A DNA stretch of 60,993 nucleotides from Afipia sp. (GCA_017308595.1 JAFKER010000021.1:1-60993); one strand, 5' to 3'. Positions 9,617-18,128 are shown, counted from the first letter of the stretch. The notes: a model not told the origin generated them from the sequence alone. Translations and numbers: made by a program.

Positions 9617-11596
9617 CTAGTTTATTTTTGATGGTTCAAAATCTTCCAAACTGTCCTGCAATCCTTTGACGAGGTTGCCAAGCTGAGTTGCAGCCTTCGC
9701 AAGATTTTGATCGGTCTCTCCTACAAACCTTCCGATCTCTTGAGTGAACCCTTGTAGGCCGTTCTGAAGCCCTGTTAGGGTTTTGGCCAACTCACGATCA
9801 ATTCCCTCGAAGCGTTGAGAGGCCGCGCCCAGACTCTCGATTAGACGGCCAGCTGCAGCGTGTGTGACTTCCAACCTTTGAGCGACTCCGGCCACTTGCT
9901 CCGTTGCTCGCCCTATGTTTTGGGCAACTTGATTCAGTGGGTCGATCGCATTTCTCGCGGCTTGTCCAGCAAGCTTCATATCGCTGGCGGTCGCTGCAAG
10001 TGGCGTGGCCGCTTCCTGAGTTAATCGCTCAAGCTCCGACATCCGAGATATCAAAGCGTCCGTGGCCGAGGCGAGCCCAGACACACGACTGGCCAAATTC
10101 TCCGAAACACCAGCAATGCGATTAGCCGCCTCTTCAGCACCTCGTCCCCACGCCTCGCCCGAATGATCGGCTGCGGAGTCGAGAACACCGGCAACTCGCG
10201 TCGCGGTCGCCTCAAAAGTCGCGGCCGCCGTACCCACTCTTTCGGCTAGAGCCTCCAGCGCCTCAGACCCCGCCGTGCGGCTGGATTCAGAGAGCAATCG
10301 CAACTGCTCCACAACGCCTTCAAGCTGCTCAGATAGTCGGACAGAACTATTTGTCGCGGCAGCAGCCAAACTTTCGGCTACAGCACCCGCCGCTTCCTCA
10401 AATAATTTTGCTGCGGACTCAATCCGCTCTGACATTTCGCGACCAGCGTTGGTTCCTGCTGTACTCGTCTGATCGACCATCTTACGAAGGCCTTCAGTAA
10501 GGCCTGACATTTGATCGGTGATCCGGGCCAGCGCGGACTCAGCCCCTTCGCCCATCCGGGTGGCCATAGCATCTGCAGACTGAGCCATGCGCACGGCGGC
10601 ATCCGCTAGCCCAGTCTGGAGTCCTTCAAGACGAGAGCTTAATCCGGCCAAACTTTCAGCGACCTCTTGCATGCGGTCGCCCGTGCCGCCCTGAAGCCGC
10701 TGAACAAACGTATCCAACATCGCCTTTAGAGCCTCTTCATTTCTCGAACCAATGCCTTCAGCCAACCGCTGCATAGCCTCAGTAAGTGGCGCGATATGCT
10801 CACCTAGTCTTTCGTTGAATGCGCTATCGACAGCTGCGCCTAGGCTCACCGCAAGATCCGTTGAAAAGGTCTCGAGTTGAACCGATTGCTTTCTGAGGAT
10901 GGCATTGGCTTCCTGTTGAAGCGCGGCAGGGGTCAGCAATGGCACTCGCGTTTCTAGCGCGATCAAGAAGCCATCGATCGATCGATCGATCTTCTTCAGC
11001 TGACCCTTGCGAAATAATGCATATAGGATCGAAAGCAAAAGCCCGATGAGCGATGTGATGAACTTGAACGAAGCGGTGTCCAACAGGATTCGCAACGCAG
11101 AATTTCGACCCGCTTGGTCCGCCCCACCAATAATTCCGCCGGCGGTGCCAAGTGCTGCAGATAGTCCAAGAAACGTGAAAAGAAGACCCGCACCGACTAA
11201 GAGGTTCGGCAATGCCGCGTGATACCGCGCGTCAACTCCCACGGCGGGCACGCGAAGCAGACTGGCATCGAACCAACCTCCCGCTCGGGTTGTCGCTCTG
11301 ACAGGTCGGTTCTCTTCCACCGGCAGCACGAGTGAACCTTCATACTCGCGCCAACGTGGTCCAAGGACAGGATCAGCAGATAAACCGGACGAGATCACTT
11401 CGTATTTTTGCGCAAACTCACTCGGATTAGCTGCTTGCTCGATGAGCTGTTGCGCCTTAGTGAGAGCGGCTACAAGTTTTTGTGCGCCGCGGGATAGAGA
11501 CCAGCCGGACACCACGGCCCAAGCTACAAGGGCAATTCCCACGCTAACGACTGTCTCCGGGTGAGAAATGACCCCAGCGACGACCTGCATATCCAT
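9617..11596 (-). CDS. zorA: ZorA, MotA/ExbB-like stator subunit with long coiled-coil tail
   Basis: ZorA forms the membrane motor with ZorB. Three hydrophobic segments are visible: about 8-32, 127-150 (LVGAGLLFTFLGLSAAL) and 173-195 (FITSLIGLLLSILYALF), the last two resembling the MotA-like core. From about residue 230 to the end the protein is an Ala/Glu/Ser-rich, nearly uninterrupted helical region of more than 400 residues. This matches the long cytoplasmic tail known in ZorA, which is thought to transmit the signal from the membrane to ZorC and ZorD. It is the first gene of the leftward operon. The opposite gene begins only about 75 bases away, so the two share a short divergent promoter region. 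Confidence 0.87.
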   Translation of the reverse strand: MDMQVVAGVISHPETVVSVGIALVAWAVVSGWSLSRGAQKLVAALTKAQQLIEQAANPSEFAQKYEVISSGLSADPVLGPRWREYEGSLVLPVEENRPVRATTRAGGWFDASLLRVPAVGVDARYHAALPNLLVGAGLLFTFLGLSAALGTAGGIIGGADQAGRNSALRILLDTASFKFITSLIGLLLSILYALFRKGQLKKIDRSIDGFLIALETRVPLLTPAALQQEANAILRKQSVQLETFSTDLAVSLGAAVDSAFNERLGEHIAPLTEAMQRLAEGIGSRNEEALKAMLDTFVQRLQGGTGDRMQEVAESLAGLSSRLEGLQTGLADAAVRMAQSADAMATRMGEGAESALARITDQMSGLTEGLRKMVDQTSTAGTNAGREMSERIESAAKLFEEAAGAVAESLAAAATNSSVRLSEQLEGVVEQLRLLSESSRTAGSEALEALAERVGTAAATFEATATRVAGVLDSAADHSGEAWGRGAEEAANRIAGVSENLASRVSGLASATDALISRMSELERLTQEAATPLAATASDMKLAGQAARNAIDPLNQVAQNIGRATEQVAGVAQRLEVTHAAAGRLIESLGAASQRFEGIDRELAKTLTGLQNGLQGFTQEIGRFVGETDQNLAKAATQLGNLVKGLQDSLEDFEPSKIN

Positions 11597-11671
11597 TGAA
11601 GCTGCCCCAACCCCTCCAGTTCTAGGTAGCGCTGACCTTCCTAGAAACGTGTGATATTTAACACCACAACC

Positions 11672-12727
11672 ATGATGATATCAATTTTCAGCGGCGAGCA
11701 ATTATTCGAAATGCGGGAGTGCCCCAGTGTGCGCCTGGCCGATGGCAGGGAGGCCGCACTTTGGCGCGGGTTGGCTTACCCTCTCTCAATGCCAGATTGC
11801 CGCATCGACATAACAGGCGAAGCTTTTCCCGCCCTTGAGCACGAAATTGGAAAGTCAGTCGATTCTGTTTCGTCCCCTTTCGGAATTATCGAAGGCGTCG
11901 ATGAAGCGTATATCGTCTTTTCCGGCTCGATCGCGACCTGCGAAAGCACAGCAACGAGCTTAAAAGGTCATGGATACGAAGTAATTCGGACAGGGAGATA
12001 CCTTGGTGATCCGATCGATGGAATTGTGGGGGACTGGTTCGTTCGAGTATCCAAGCCTAAAGGCGAACTCACCACTCTAACTTCGCTTCTGACCAAACTA
12101 TTAGGAAACGCTAGACCAAACGCTTTCGACCAAAACGGGGTAGGAGAGCAACGTGCTCGGTTGATAGCTGCAGAGCTCGCAGCAACCAAAGCTCGCGAAG
12201 CGACGCTGCGCGCTGAACTGGCTCGGTCTAAACTTGATCTCGCGGAAGTTGGTAACGCGCAGGTAGAAAATGAAGCCCTTCGGATAGCTTTGGAGGAAGA
12301 ACGACGGTTACGCGAAGAAGCTGATTCAGCGGCCCTCGCAGCTATTTCAGTCTCCGAGCAGCCCCCGGCGGCTCGCCCTGCTTTTGCCCCGGGCAAACTG
12401 GGAAGCGAGATCGAAGTGGTGTTTGATGCACTGCTCCCGGACATACATCTGGTTCGCGACAGCTTAATCGTCATTGTCGCGGAATTTTTGAACCGCAAAG
12501 CGCTCTATCGAGCACTCGCCGATCTGAAATGGGTAAATGGTCGGCTGCCGCCCGCTTGGAAAAAGCTTCAGGGTCTTGAAAACTGGTGGGAGCGACACAT
12601 AAGCAACGGCCAGGATGACGCTGGGAGGATCTACGCGCGGCCACCCTTAAACGAGAGCCGTTGGGAAGTGCTGATATCTCATAAGGGTGAGCAATCGCGG
12701 GACATCGCGTGGCTCGATCGCCAATAA
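11672..12727 (+). CDS. Unknown coiled-coil protein divergent from zorA
   Basis: No family is recognised. The protein (about 351 residues from ATG 11672; a GTG at 11651 is in frame) has an N-terminal alpha/beta region, a helical coiled coil at about residues 150-225 (repeated A..LRAEL.. and LEEERRLREEA), a Pro/Ala linker (PPAARPAFAPG), and a C-terminal domain of about 110 residues with several Trp (ENWWERHI, WEVLISH, IAWLDRQ). There is no membrane segment. Placed head to head with zorA, it could be a Zorya accessory protein or regulator, or cargo of the neighbouring mobile element. Both are inferences. Confidence 0.6.
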   Translation: MMISIFSGEQLFEMRECPSVRLADGREAALWRGLAYPLSMPDCRIDITGEAFPALEHEIGKSVDSVSSPFGIIEGVDEAYIVFSGSIATCESTATSLKGHGYEVIRTGRYLGDPIDGIVGDWFVRVSKPKGELTTLTSLLTKLLGNARPNAFDQNGVGEQRARLIAAELAATKAREATLRAELARSKLDLAEVGNAQVENEALRIALEEERRLREEADSAALAAISVSEQPPAARPAFAPGKLGSEIEVVFDALLPDIHLVRDSLIVIVAEFLNRKALYRALADLKWVNGRLPPAWKKLQGLENWWERHISNGQDDAGRIYARPPLNESRWEVLISHKGEQSRDIAWLDRQ

Positions 12728-12845
12728 TCTCGCCATCTTGGCAAATTGCGGCACGCGGCCACTAGCTGATAGGAGACTTAGGCTAGGCTCCATTCAATCT
12801 TACCAACTTTCTTAGTCAGCGAGCGCATGCTCTACGGTGTTGACA

Positions 12846-13310
12846 TCATTCGCCGGTGTCGTCAGCCCGGAAATCGAATGAAGTTTGCTCATTATGTTGC
12901 GGTATCGAGATCCTGCTTCTGCTCGCAGGCGTGAATCCGAACTCTGATGCGATTCGCATCATGATTTCAGCCTGGCGATTGGCGATAGCGATGTAGGGCG
13001 ATTGCATTGGATAACCCGATGGCGATTTGACCATCGTTCCAAATTTTTGAATCGCTTCGGTTGCCTCTGCCCATAGCGCGTACGCTCCGCAGTAGGTCGC
13101 GAGCGCCGCGCGATCCAAGCTTGTAATCATATTCAACTTCGATAAATCGCCGACCAGTCGATCCCATTCGCGCTGCGCGCTAGGCCCGAGTTCCGCGGGA
13201 CACGCCGGTACTTCGGGCTCTGGCCGTGGTTCATGCTTGTTGAGAGCGCGTTTGCCTGGATTGCCCGTCAAAGCCTTGATCCTTGTTGGCTTCGGAATAC
13301 GACCGCGCAT
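12846..13310 (-). CDS. Phage terminase small subunit, P27 family
   Basis: The product MRGRIPKPTRIKALTGNPGK... with AELGPSAQREWDRL is characteristic of the P27-type small terminase, which recognises phage DNA for packaging. It is about 154 residues, normal for the family. ATG 13310 is chosen because it shares a base with the stop of the upstream methyltransferase (TGATG). No large terminase, portal or capsid gene follows: the next gene leftward is convergent and unrelated. A lone small terminase next to an AlpA-type regulator is the arrangement seen in phage satellites. It may alternatively be the cut end of a prophage. Confidence 0.85.
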   Translation of the reverse strand: MRGRIPKPTRIKALTGNPGKRALNKHEPRPEPEVPACPAELGPSAQREWDRLVGDLSKLNMITSLDRAALATYCGAYALWAEATEAIQKFGTMVKSPSGYPMQSPYIAIANRQAEIMMRIASEFGFTPASRSRISIPQHNEQTSFDFRADDTGE

Positions 13311-14626
13311 CACTGAACCTCGCTGGCGACGCTGGACGGATCGACGCTCGCGATAGCAGCCGCCTGCTCGACCAGATCGAAGGTTTGGCCGTCCCGCAGG
13401 CGATGCGCCTTTTCGCCGGTAAAGGCCTGCCATCGTCGGATCACAACATCAACGAAAAGCGGATCGATCTCGATGCCGTAGCAAACGCGCCCCGTCGATT
13501 GCGCCGCGATCAGAGTCGTTCCGCTGCCCAGGAACGGCTCATAGACGGCCTGACCCGGGTCGCTATTGTTCAGCATCGGTCGGCGCATGCATTCCACCGG
13601 CTTCTGGGTGGAGTGTTTGGTCTCAGCGTCCTGCCCGCCGGTCGGAATCGTCCAAAGTGTGGTTTGCTTGCGATCGCCGGTCCAGTTGCCCTTCTTGCGA
13701 ACCGCGTACCAGCAAGGCTCATGTTGCCAGTGGTAATCGCCGCGGCTCATAACCAAACGCTCTTTCGCCCAAACGATCTGAGACCTGATTGTAAACCCGG
13801 TCTTCGTTAGACTCTCCGCGACGGTGCCTGCATGCAACGCCCCGTGCCAGACATAGGCGATCTGCCCCGGAAAAAGCGTCCATGCTGCTGCCCAATCCGC
13901 TCGCTCATCGTTTTGGATCTTGCCGCGCTTCTCGGACTTGTTGACTCCGATCCGATGCCGCCACTCCGGATCATAAGCGACGCCGTAAGGCGGGTCGGTA
14001 ACCATCAACTGCGGCTCAACGCCCGCCAGTAAGCTTGTTACGAGCGAAGGATCGGTGCTGTCCCCGCACGCTATTCGATGAGGGCCGAGACACCAGATTT
14101 CTCCGGGAGCCGAGACTGCGACCTCGACGACCATCGGCGTCTCATCTTCATCAACAAGGCCGGTACTAACGCTCTTCAATGCGGACGCCAATTCTGCCTT
14201 GTCAAAACCCAGAAGAGACAGATCAGCGCCCATCGCCGACAACTCGGTAAGCTCCAGCTTAAGCATCTCCGGATCCCACCCCGCGTTCAGCGCGATGCGA
14301 TTGTCAGCCAGTACAAGCTGACGTCTTTGCGTTTCCGATAAGCCGCTTAAGACGATCACGGGGACGTCACCCAACCCAAGCTGACGGGCTGCGGCCAACC
14401 GTCCATGCCCCGCAATCACGTCTCCCTCTGCCCCGACAAGGATGGGATTTGCAAACCCGAAAGCTCTAATGCTGCCGGCGATTTCCGCGACCTGCGCTGC
14501 GCTATGGGTGCGCGCATTTCTCGCGAATGGGATAAGCTTACCGACTGGCCAATACTCAACCTGCAGTCGGCCGCGATCCGAATCTGAAATCACATCACCG
14601 TCGTTCACGTCGATCCCCCTGACCAT
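13310..14626 (-). CDS. ParB-domain DNA methyltransferase of phage type
   Basis: The N-terminal part (about 22-110) is a ParB/Srx-like domain (AGHGRLAAARQLGL, LVLADNRIALNAGW). The C-terminal part is an S-adenosylmethionine-dependent DNA methylase: TDPPYGVAYD comes first and FLGSGTTLIAA last, the motif order of the beta class (N6-adenine or N4-cytosine). Such fusions are common in phages and usually stand beside the terminase, as here, where they may protect the element's DNA from restriction. The start at ATG 14626 is preceded by a 14-base homopolymer that reads as G on this strand and sits where the ribosome-binding site should be. Confidence 0.88.
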   Translation of the reverse strand: MVRGIDVNDGDVISDSDRGRLQVEYWPVGKLIPFARNARTHSAAQVAEIAGSIRAFGFANPILVGAEGDVIAGHGRLAAARQLGLGDVPVIVLSGLSETQRRQLVLADNRIALNAGWDPEMLKLELTELSAMGADLSLLGFDKAELASALKSVSTGLVDEDETPMVVEVAVSAPGEIWCLGPHRIACGDSTDPSLVTSLLAGVEPQLMVTDPPYGVAYDPEWRHRIGVNKSEKRGKIQNDERADWAAAWTLFPGQIAYVWHGALHAGTVAESLTKTGFTIRSQIVWAKERLVMSRGDYHWQHEPCWYAVRKKGNWTGDRKQTTLWTIPTGGQDAETKHSTQKPVECMRRPMLNNSDPGQAVYEPFLGSGTTLIAAQSTGRVCYGIEIDPLFVDVVIRRWQAFTGEKAHRLRDGQTFDLVEQAAAIASVDPSSVASEVQ

Positions 14627-14632
14627 CAGCTA

Positions 14633-14646
14633 CCCCCCCCCCCCCC
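14633..14646. repeat. 14-base poly-C tract (poly-G on the coding strand of the methyltransferase)
   Basis: Fourteen consecutive C residues end six bases before the methyltransferase start codon. On the minus strand they form a run of G in the Shine-Dalgarno window. Tracts of this length slip during replication, so the distance or strength of the ribosome-binding site could vary between cells. A sequencing or assembly length error is equally possible for such a run. Confidence 0.85.
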
Positions 14647-15034
14647 GAATTTCGCGGCGAATTTTCAAAACAGCAGCTCTTGTATTCGTTGCGGTTTTCG
14701 CGATTACTCGATCTCAGTTCAGATACCCGTGGTCCTCAAAGAACGTTTCTAGAATTTGGCCGAAGTGCACATGGCTTACCCACCGGCCCCGATCGAAACG
14801 CGTCCGACTTTTGATCGACCGTGGGCTTTTTGTATTTAATTCGAGCATTTTGCGTATGAAGGTAGGCCGCCGGTGTGCGCATCGATGCCATCTGACTTTC
14901 AACCCGCCCCCGTGTTTAGTCTCCGAGTTTAGGCTCGCTCTTTAGTTGAGTTTAGGCTCTCAAAATCCGAGGTGACTGGTGAACCCTCGCGGTCCGAAAT
15001 ACCCGTCCCGCTACATCACTAGAAGGAACCGGGC
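14647..15034. other. Non-coding interval between methyltransferase and HTH gene
   Basis: No convincing gene is seen in these 388 bases: short open frames on both strands lack family resemblance and good starts. The interval contains the direct repeat at 14925-14959 and must hold the promoter of the methyltransferase-terminase pair if that pair is not read from the upstream HTH operon. In a satellite or prophage such an interval between the replication-type gene and the terminase could also contain an origin. That is speculation. Confidence 0.4.
14925..14959. repeat. 12-base direct repeat, two copies 23 bases apart
   Basis: GAGTTTAGGCTC occurs at 14925-14936 and again at 14948-14959, with a related TTTAGT element beside each copy. 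The copy spacing of 23 bases, about two helical turns, suits binding of a dimeric or repeated regulator on one face of the DNA, or an iteron-like origin. It lies downstream of the HTH gene and upstream of the methyltransferase. Confidence 0.5.
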
Positions 15035-15685
15035 TTACTCGCCGTGCTTCGTCGGTTGCTTTATGAGCGCCGCGTAACGCCTTCGAAGCTCCGAAAGATG
15101 TGCGCTGGTTAGTGCGTTCTTTCGCAATAGAAAGCAGAGATGACTCACCTCGTCTTCGAAGGCGCACATGATTTCCCAGCCGCTCATGCCTAAGCGACGC
15201 GCTAGCTCAACTTGAGTGGCCTGATCGACCTCCGAGGTTGCCGAAACGACGGACCTCGCCTGCTTGCGTTCTTGGCGAGCCAGCGGAGCTAGCCCCACGC
15301 CAGGAACATGAGTTCGTGTATCTATATAGTGGTTCTGGTAGTGGTCATTTGCGTTGCCACCATTGTCATAACCTGTCGTGACGCTTCGGGTTTGCGCCAT
15401 CGCTTTTGAGCGCTGGTCGCCACCACATGCAAGCCAATATCTATGTGGCAGGCGCGCCTTTCCTTTGAAGTTTCGCTCTACCCGCACCAATTGTTTGTCT
15501 GCTAGTTCCGGCAGCCTGCGATGCACCGTACGAGGCGAAACTGACGCCATTGCAGCGATGGTCGCTACTTTTGGGAAACAGGAACCGTCGTTCTTGCTCG
15601 CGAAAGTCGAGAGCGCCACCAATACAAGTTTGGACACTGGAGACAGGTCCTGCTTACAAGCCCATAGGACAGCGTGGAAGCTCAT
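15035..15685 (-). CDS. Helix-turn-helix protein of mobile-element type (possible replication initiator)
   Basis: The N-terminal 90 residues form a winged helix-turn-helix of the HTH_36 type: LSPVSKLVLVALSTFASKNDG, then TIAAMASVSPRTVHRRLPEL and a wing ending RYWLACGG. Proteins with this head are common near the start of replication modules in phages and integrative elements. The rest (about 120-216) is basic and lacks known motifs. The start overlaps the stop of the AlpA-like gene by 4 bases (ATGA), so the two are co-expressed. Initiator versus regulator cannot be decided from sequence alone. Confidence 0.7.
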   Translation of the reverse strand: MSFHAVLWACKQDLSPVSKLVLVALSTFASKNDGSCFPKVATIAAMASVSPRTVHRRLPELADKQLVRVERNFKGKARLPHRYWLACGGDQRSKAMAQTRSVTTGYDNGGNANDHYQNHYIDTRTHVPGVGLAPLARQERKQARSVVSATSEVDQATQVELARRLGMSGWEIMCAFEDEVSHLCFLLRKNALTSAHLSELRRRYAALIKQPTKHGE

Positions 15686-15915
15686 GGCGCGCTCCTGAGG
15701 ATTTGGCCCCCTTTTGCACCCCGAACGACATTACTACTGATCCATGAGATGAGATCGCAGCGGCGATATCGGATAGCACGTCCGGCTTGAATATATGCCG
15801 GTCCGCACCCCTTAGTCCGCCACGCCTGAAGCGTTCTTACCGAAAGGCTTAGGAATTTGGCCGCGTGCACTTCCATAAGAAGAGCTTCGTTATCGCCGGA
15901 CTGCGTCCCTTGCAT
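15682..15915 (-). CDS. AlpA/excisionase-like small DNA-binding protein
   Basis: This 77-residue protein has the MerR-like/AlpA helix-turn-helix: EVHAAKFLSLSVRTLQAWR, GCGPAYIQAGRAIRYRRCDL, then ISWI. Such proteins act as excisionases or as activators of excision and early genes in prophages, phage satellites and integrative elements. An internal ATG at 15876 is an alternative start that would better match the usual length before the helix. It heads a short leftward operon with the overlapping HTH gene. Confidence 0.8.
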   Translation of the reverse strand: MQGTQSGDNEALLMEVHAAKFLSLSVRTLQAWRTKGCGPAYIQAGRAIRYRRCDLISWISSNVVRGAKGGQILRSAP

Positions 15916-16022
15916 GTACTTGATCCCGTATCGATTACAACGAGATCAAAAATGGCAAGAAGGGAGCGCGTTTGCACCGGACAACAGCGGACACGAAGGA
16001 ACAATAGAGGACAATAAGCGGC

Positions 16023-17219
16023 CTAAAATCGACTCTTTGCTTCCCTAAAGTACCTATCGATTGTTTTATCGCTCGGCACAACAAGTCTGTTTTGGCGCTG
16101 CCAGTTCGTAATTTGCTGATTGCGCTTTCCGGCCATTATGCCCTTCGGAACTCCGTTCGGCCAAATTGCCCGCACCGCCTGCTCGATACTTTCGCGCTGA
16201 GCCGATCTTCTCTTGGGGACCGCCAATTCTCTTGCGGTTTGACTAGCAATAGATGAGTGCGAAGCAAAATCAGGTGCTGCGATATTATCGGAAGTTCCGA
16301 AATTTATACCGAGCGTGATGCCCGTCCAGCGCGTAATTGGCTTACCTTCATCGGCCTCGCAGAGATCACTGTTACGGACATGGACGAGCAATCCGTCCCG
16401 CGTCCATTGCGTCCTGCTGATTTTCGCAGAAACACCTGTCTGGGCGAATGTGCCCAATGCCTCTACGTCACCTCTGACCAAAGAGCGTCTCAAAGCCGAC
16501 CATCGATTCGCCAAAGCCTTGGCTGCGGCAAGTACTTGAATCGACGGCTTCCGAAGCGGCGTCTCCGGTCCGAAAGCAGGAGCTTGGCATAGCGACGCTG
16601 CGAGATCATCAGCGGATGCGTCCAGCGGCCAGTGAAAATCTGCGAAAAAACCCGGAGCCTGCCCCTCCCTGAAAACACTCTCGTGCCCTTCATTCCGCAT
16701 AACACGTTCGCCCAACGCGACGACCTCGGGGTCGTCGAGAACGAAACGTCGAAAAGCCTCGGCAAGACTTAAGCCATTCAGTCGATTTGCAGCGTCAGGA
16801 GCGTAAATAAGCGGAAACACTCGCACATTATAGATCTTGGCCTTCGCTCCATATCGCTCACGCACTATCGAGTTTTCTGTTCGCGGCCAGACTAGACTTT
16901 TCCAAGCGAGCGAATGAATTGTACTCGGCTGCGTTGCAGGCCCTTCACGCGAGCCTGTGGCGACAAACCGTTCGGCCTCTAAAAGCTTCCATAAGTTATC
17001 TCTAACTTTCTTGAAAGCAACGTTGGCTGCAATCCGGCGACGCTCAATCTCTCGGGGTGATCTCGTAATAAATGCCGCTGGTCCAGCGGGCATAGGAGTG
17101 CTTGCCTTAGTCCATTCAGCTTTAGCCGCGATCCATTCGTCCCATTGATTAGGGAGAGCTGCACGCTCGATCGCCTCAGCAATAGACCATCCTCGAGACG
17201 CGTCCGACTGCACGGTCAT
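16023..17219 (-). CDS. Uncharacterised mobile-element protein with C-terminal HTH-like segment
   Basis: The family has no function known to me. The last 60 residues (AVRAIWPNGVPKGIMAGKRN, ITNWQRQNRLVVPSDKTI, DRYFREAK) resemble the C-terminal DNA-binding segment often seen in small proteins of rhizobial genomic islands. The upstream part is mixed alpha/beta, rich in Trp and Arg, with no membrane segment. ATG 17219 is favoured over ATG 17225 because AGG lies at a better spacing. It is divergent from the recombinase operon and faces the same way as the AlpA-like gene 107 bases downstream, so it may be the first gene of the element's early operon. Confidence 0.6.
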   Translation of the reverse strand: MTVQSDASRGWSIAEAIERAALPNQWDEWIAAKAEWTKASTPMPAGPAAFITRSPREIERRRIAANVAFKKVRDNLWKLLEAERFVATGSREGPATQPSTIHSLAWKSLVWPRTENSIVRERYGAKAKIYNVRVFPLIYAPDAANRLNGLSLAEAFRRFVLDDPEVVALGERVMRNEGHESVFREGQAPGFFADFHWPLDASADDLAASLCQAPAFGPETPLRKPSIQVLAAAKALANRWSALRRSLVRGDVEALGTFAQTGVSAKISRTQWTRDGLLVHVRNSDLCEADEGKPITRWTGITLGINFGTSDNIAAPDFASHSSIASQTARELAVPKRRSAQRESIEQAVRAIWPNGVPKGIMAGKRNQQITNWQRQNRLVVPSDKTIDRYFREAKSRF

Positions 17220-17225
17220 TAGCAC

Positions 17226-17517
17226 ACCTAAACTGCGAGGCCTGCGAGCCGCAATTATACGATATTTGACGCGCCTCCCCCAACCTGCAGAACTTAGCCT
17301 GTGGATACCTGCCTATCCCCGGAGTAGTGAGCTGACTAAGCGGTCCGAATCAGCTGTACGGCGCACCCTACGTGGCATTTGCGTCGAGTAACGGACGAAC
17401 TGTCGTGATCGTGGATTTCGTTTGTGCGATACCGATTGCGATTGTTCACGCTCGTCTTCGTGGATCTCTCGGATGGTCTGGATTTGTGGGCGATCGGCGA
17501 TCAGTTTGATTGCCGCC
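17226..17517. promoter_or_regulatory. Divergent control region between the leftward phage-like genes and the recombinase operon
   Basis: These 292 bases separate two divergently read operons and so should hold promoters for both. A short leftward open frame starting MAAIKLIADRPQIQTIREIH (17519 to 17313) lies inside it and might be real, because its start abuts the rightward ATG at 17518. I cannot support it from family knowledge. No clear -35/-10 pair or operator could be singled out. Confidence 0.4.
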
Positions 17518-17694
17518 ATGACCTCGCAAAACCCTCATCTTTCAGAAGTTGCCGAAATCCTGGCCGCTGGCCTCATGCGTCTTGAGGCGCGGAAGTCCAG
17601 TCAAATGTCCAGGCAGTTCGGAGAAAGTTCGCTTCACTTCACCCTCGACCAGAGCGGTGATGCGACCGACGTTTCTCCCGAGGTCGCAGCATGA
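17518..17694 (+). CDS. Small protein heading the recombinase operon
   Basis: The 58-residue product MTSQNPHLSEVAEILAAGLM... is one of the short proteins regularly found before DUF2924 and a serine recombinase in rhizobial islands. It contains one amphipathic helix (VAEILAAGLMRLEARK) and no known motif. ATG 17518 is chosen over the upstream in-frame start at 17422 because the extra residues are Cys/Ser-rich and not protein-like. Its stop overlaps the next start by 4 bases. Function unknown. Confidence 0.6.
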   Translation: MTSQNPHLSEVAEILAAGLMRLEARKSSQMSRQFGESSLHFTLDQSGDATDVSPEVAA

Positions 17695-18128
17695 AAGATA
17701 ATGTTCTTGCCCAATTGGCGGGGCTCAAATCCGCCCCCACGCCGGCCCTGAAGGCCCGCTGGCGCGAGCTGTTTGACACCGAGCCGCCACCCTACAACCG
17801 GCGTTTCCTGGAGAGCCGCCTTGCCTATCGCATTCAGGAATTGGCTTACGGCGGTTTAAGCAATGACACGCTGGACCGGCTGCGGGCCATGGCCAAGCAA
17901 TATGACGGCAAGGCGGAACGGAAGGTGGGACGCGGCCATCGACCCATCACCGGCACCAAGCTGATCCGAGAATGGCAGGGAGTTGAGCACTGCGTCACGG
18001 TACGTGCGGAGGATTTTGAGTATATGGGACGGCCCTTTGCGTCGCTTTCTTCAATCGCCCGAGTGATCACCGGCACGAAATGGAACGGCTGGGTCTTCTT
18101 CGGCCTCAAGACTCCGGGGCGGTCATGA
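17691..18128 (+). CDS. DUF2924 domain protein
   Basis: The 145-residue protein carries the DUF2924 pattern: LKARWRELFDTEPPPYNRRF, then LESRLAYRIQELAYGG, GTKLIREWQGVEH and the closing TGTKWNGWVFFGLK. The family is found almost only next to large serine recombinases in alphaproteobacterial mobile elements and is presumed to help recombination or its control. Its biochemistry is unknown to me. It overlaps both neighbours by 4 bases (ATGA). Confidence 0.85.
   Translation: MKDNVLAQLAGLKSAPTPALKARWRELFDTEPPPYNRRFLESRLAYRIQELAYGGLSNDTLDRLRAMAKQYDGKAERKVGRGHRPITGTKLIREWQGVEHCVTVRAEDFEYMGRPFASLSSIARVITGTKWNGWVFFGLKTPGRS

Noticed and set aside
8554-11596. zorAB as a flagellar MotAB or ExbBD pair
   Set aside because: The very long coiled-coil tail of the first protein and the adjacent EH-signature and SNF2 genes fit Zorya; no flagellar or TonB gene is nearby.
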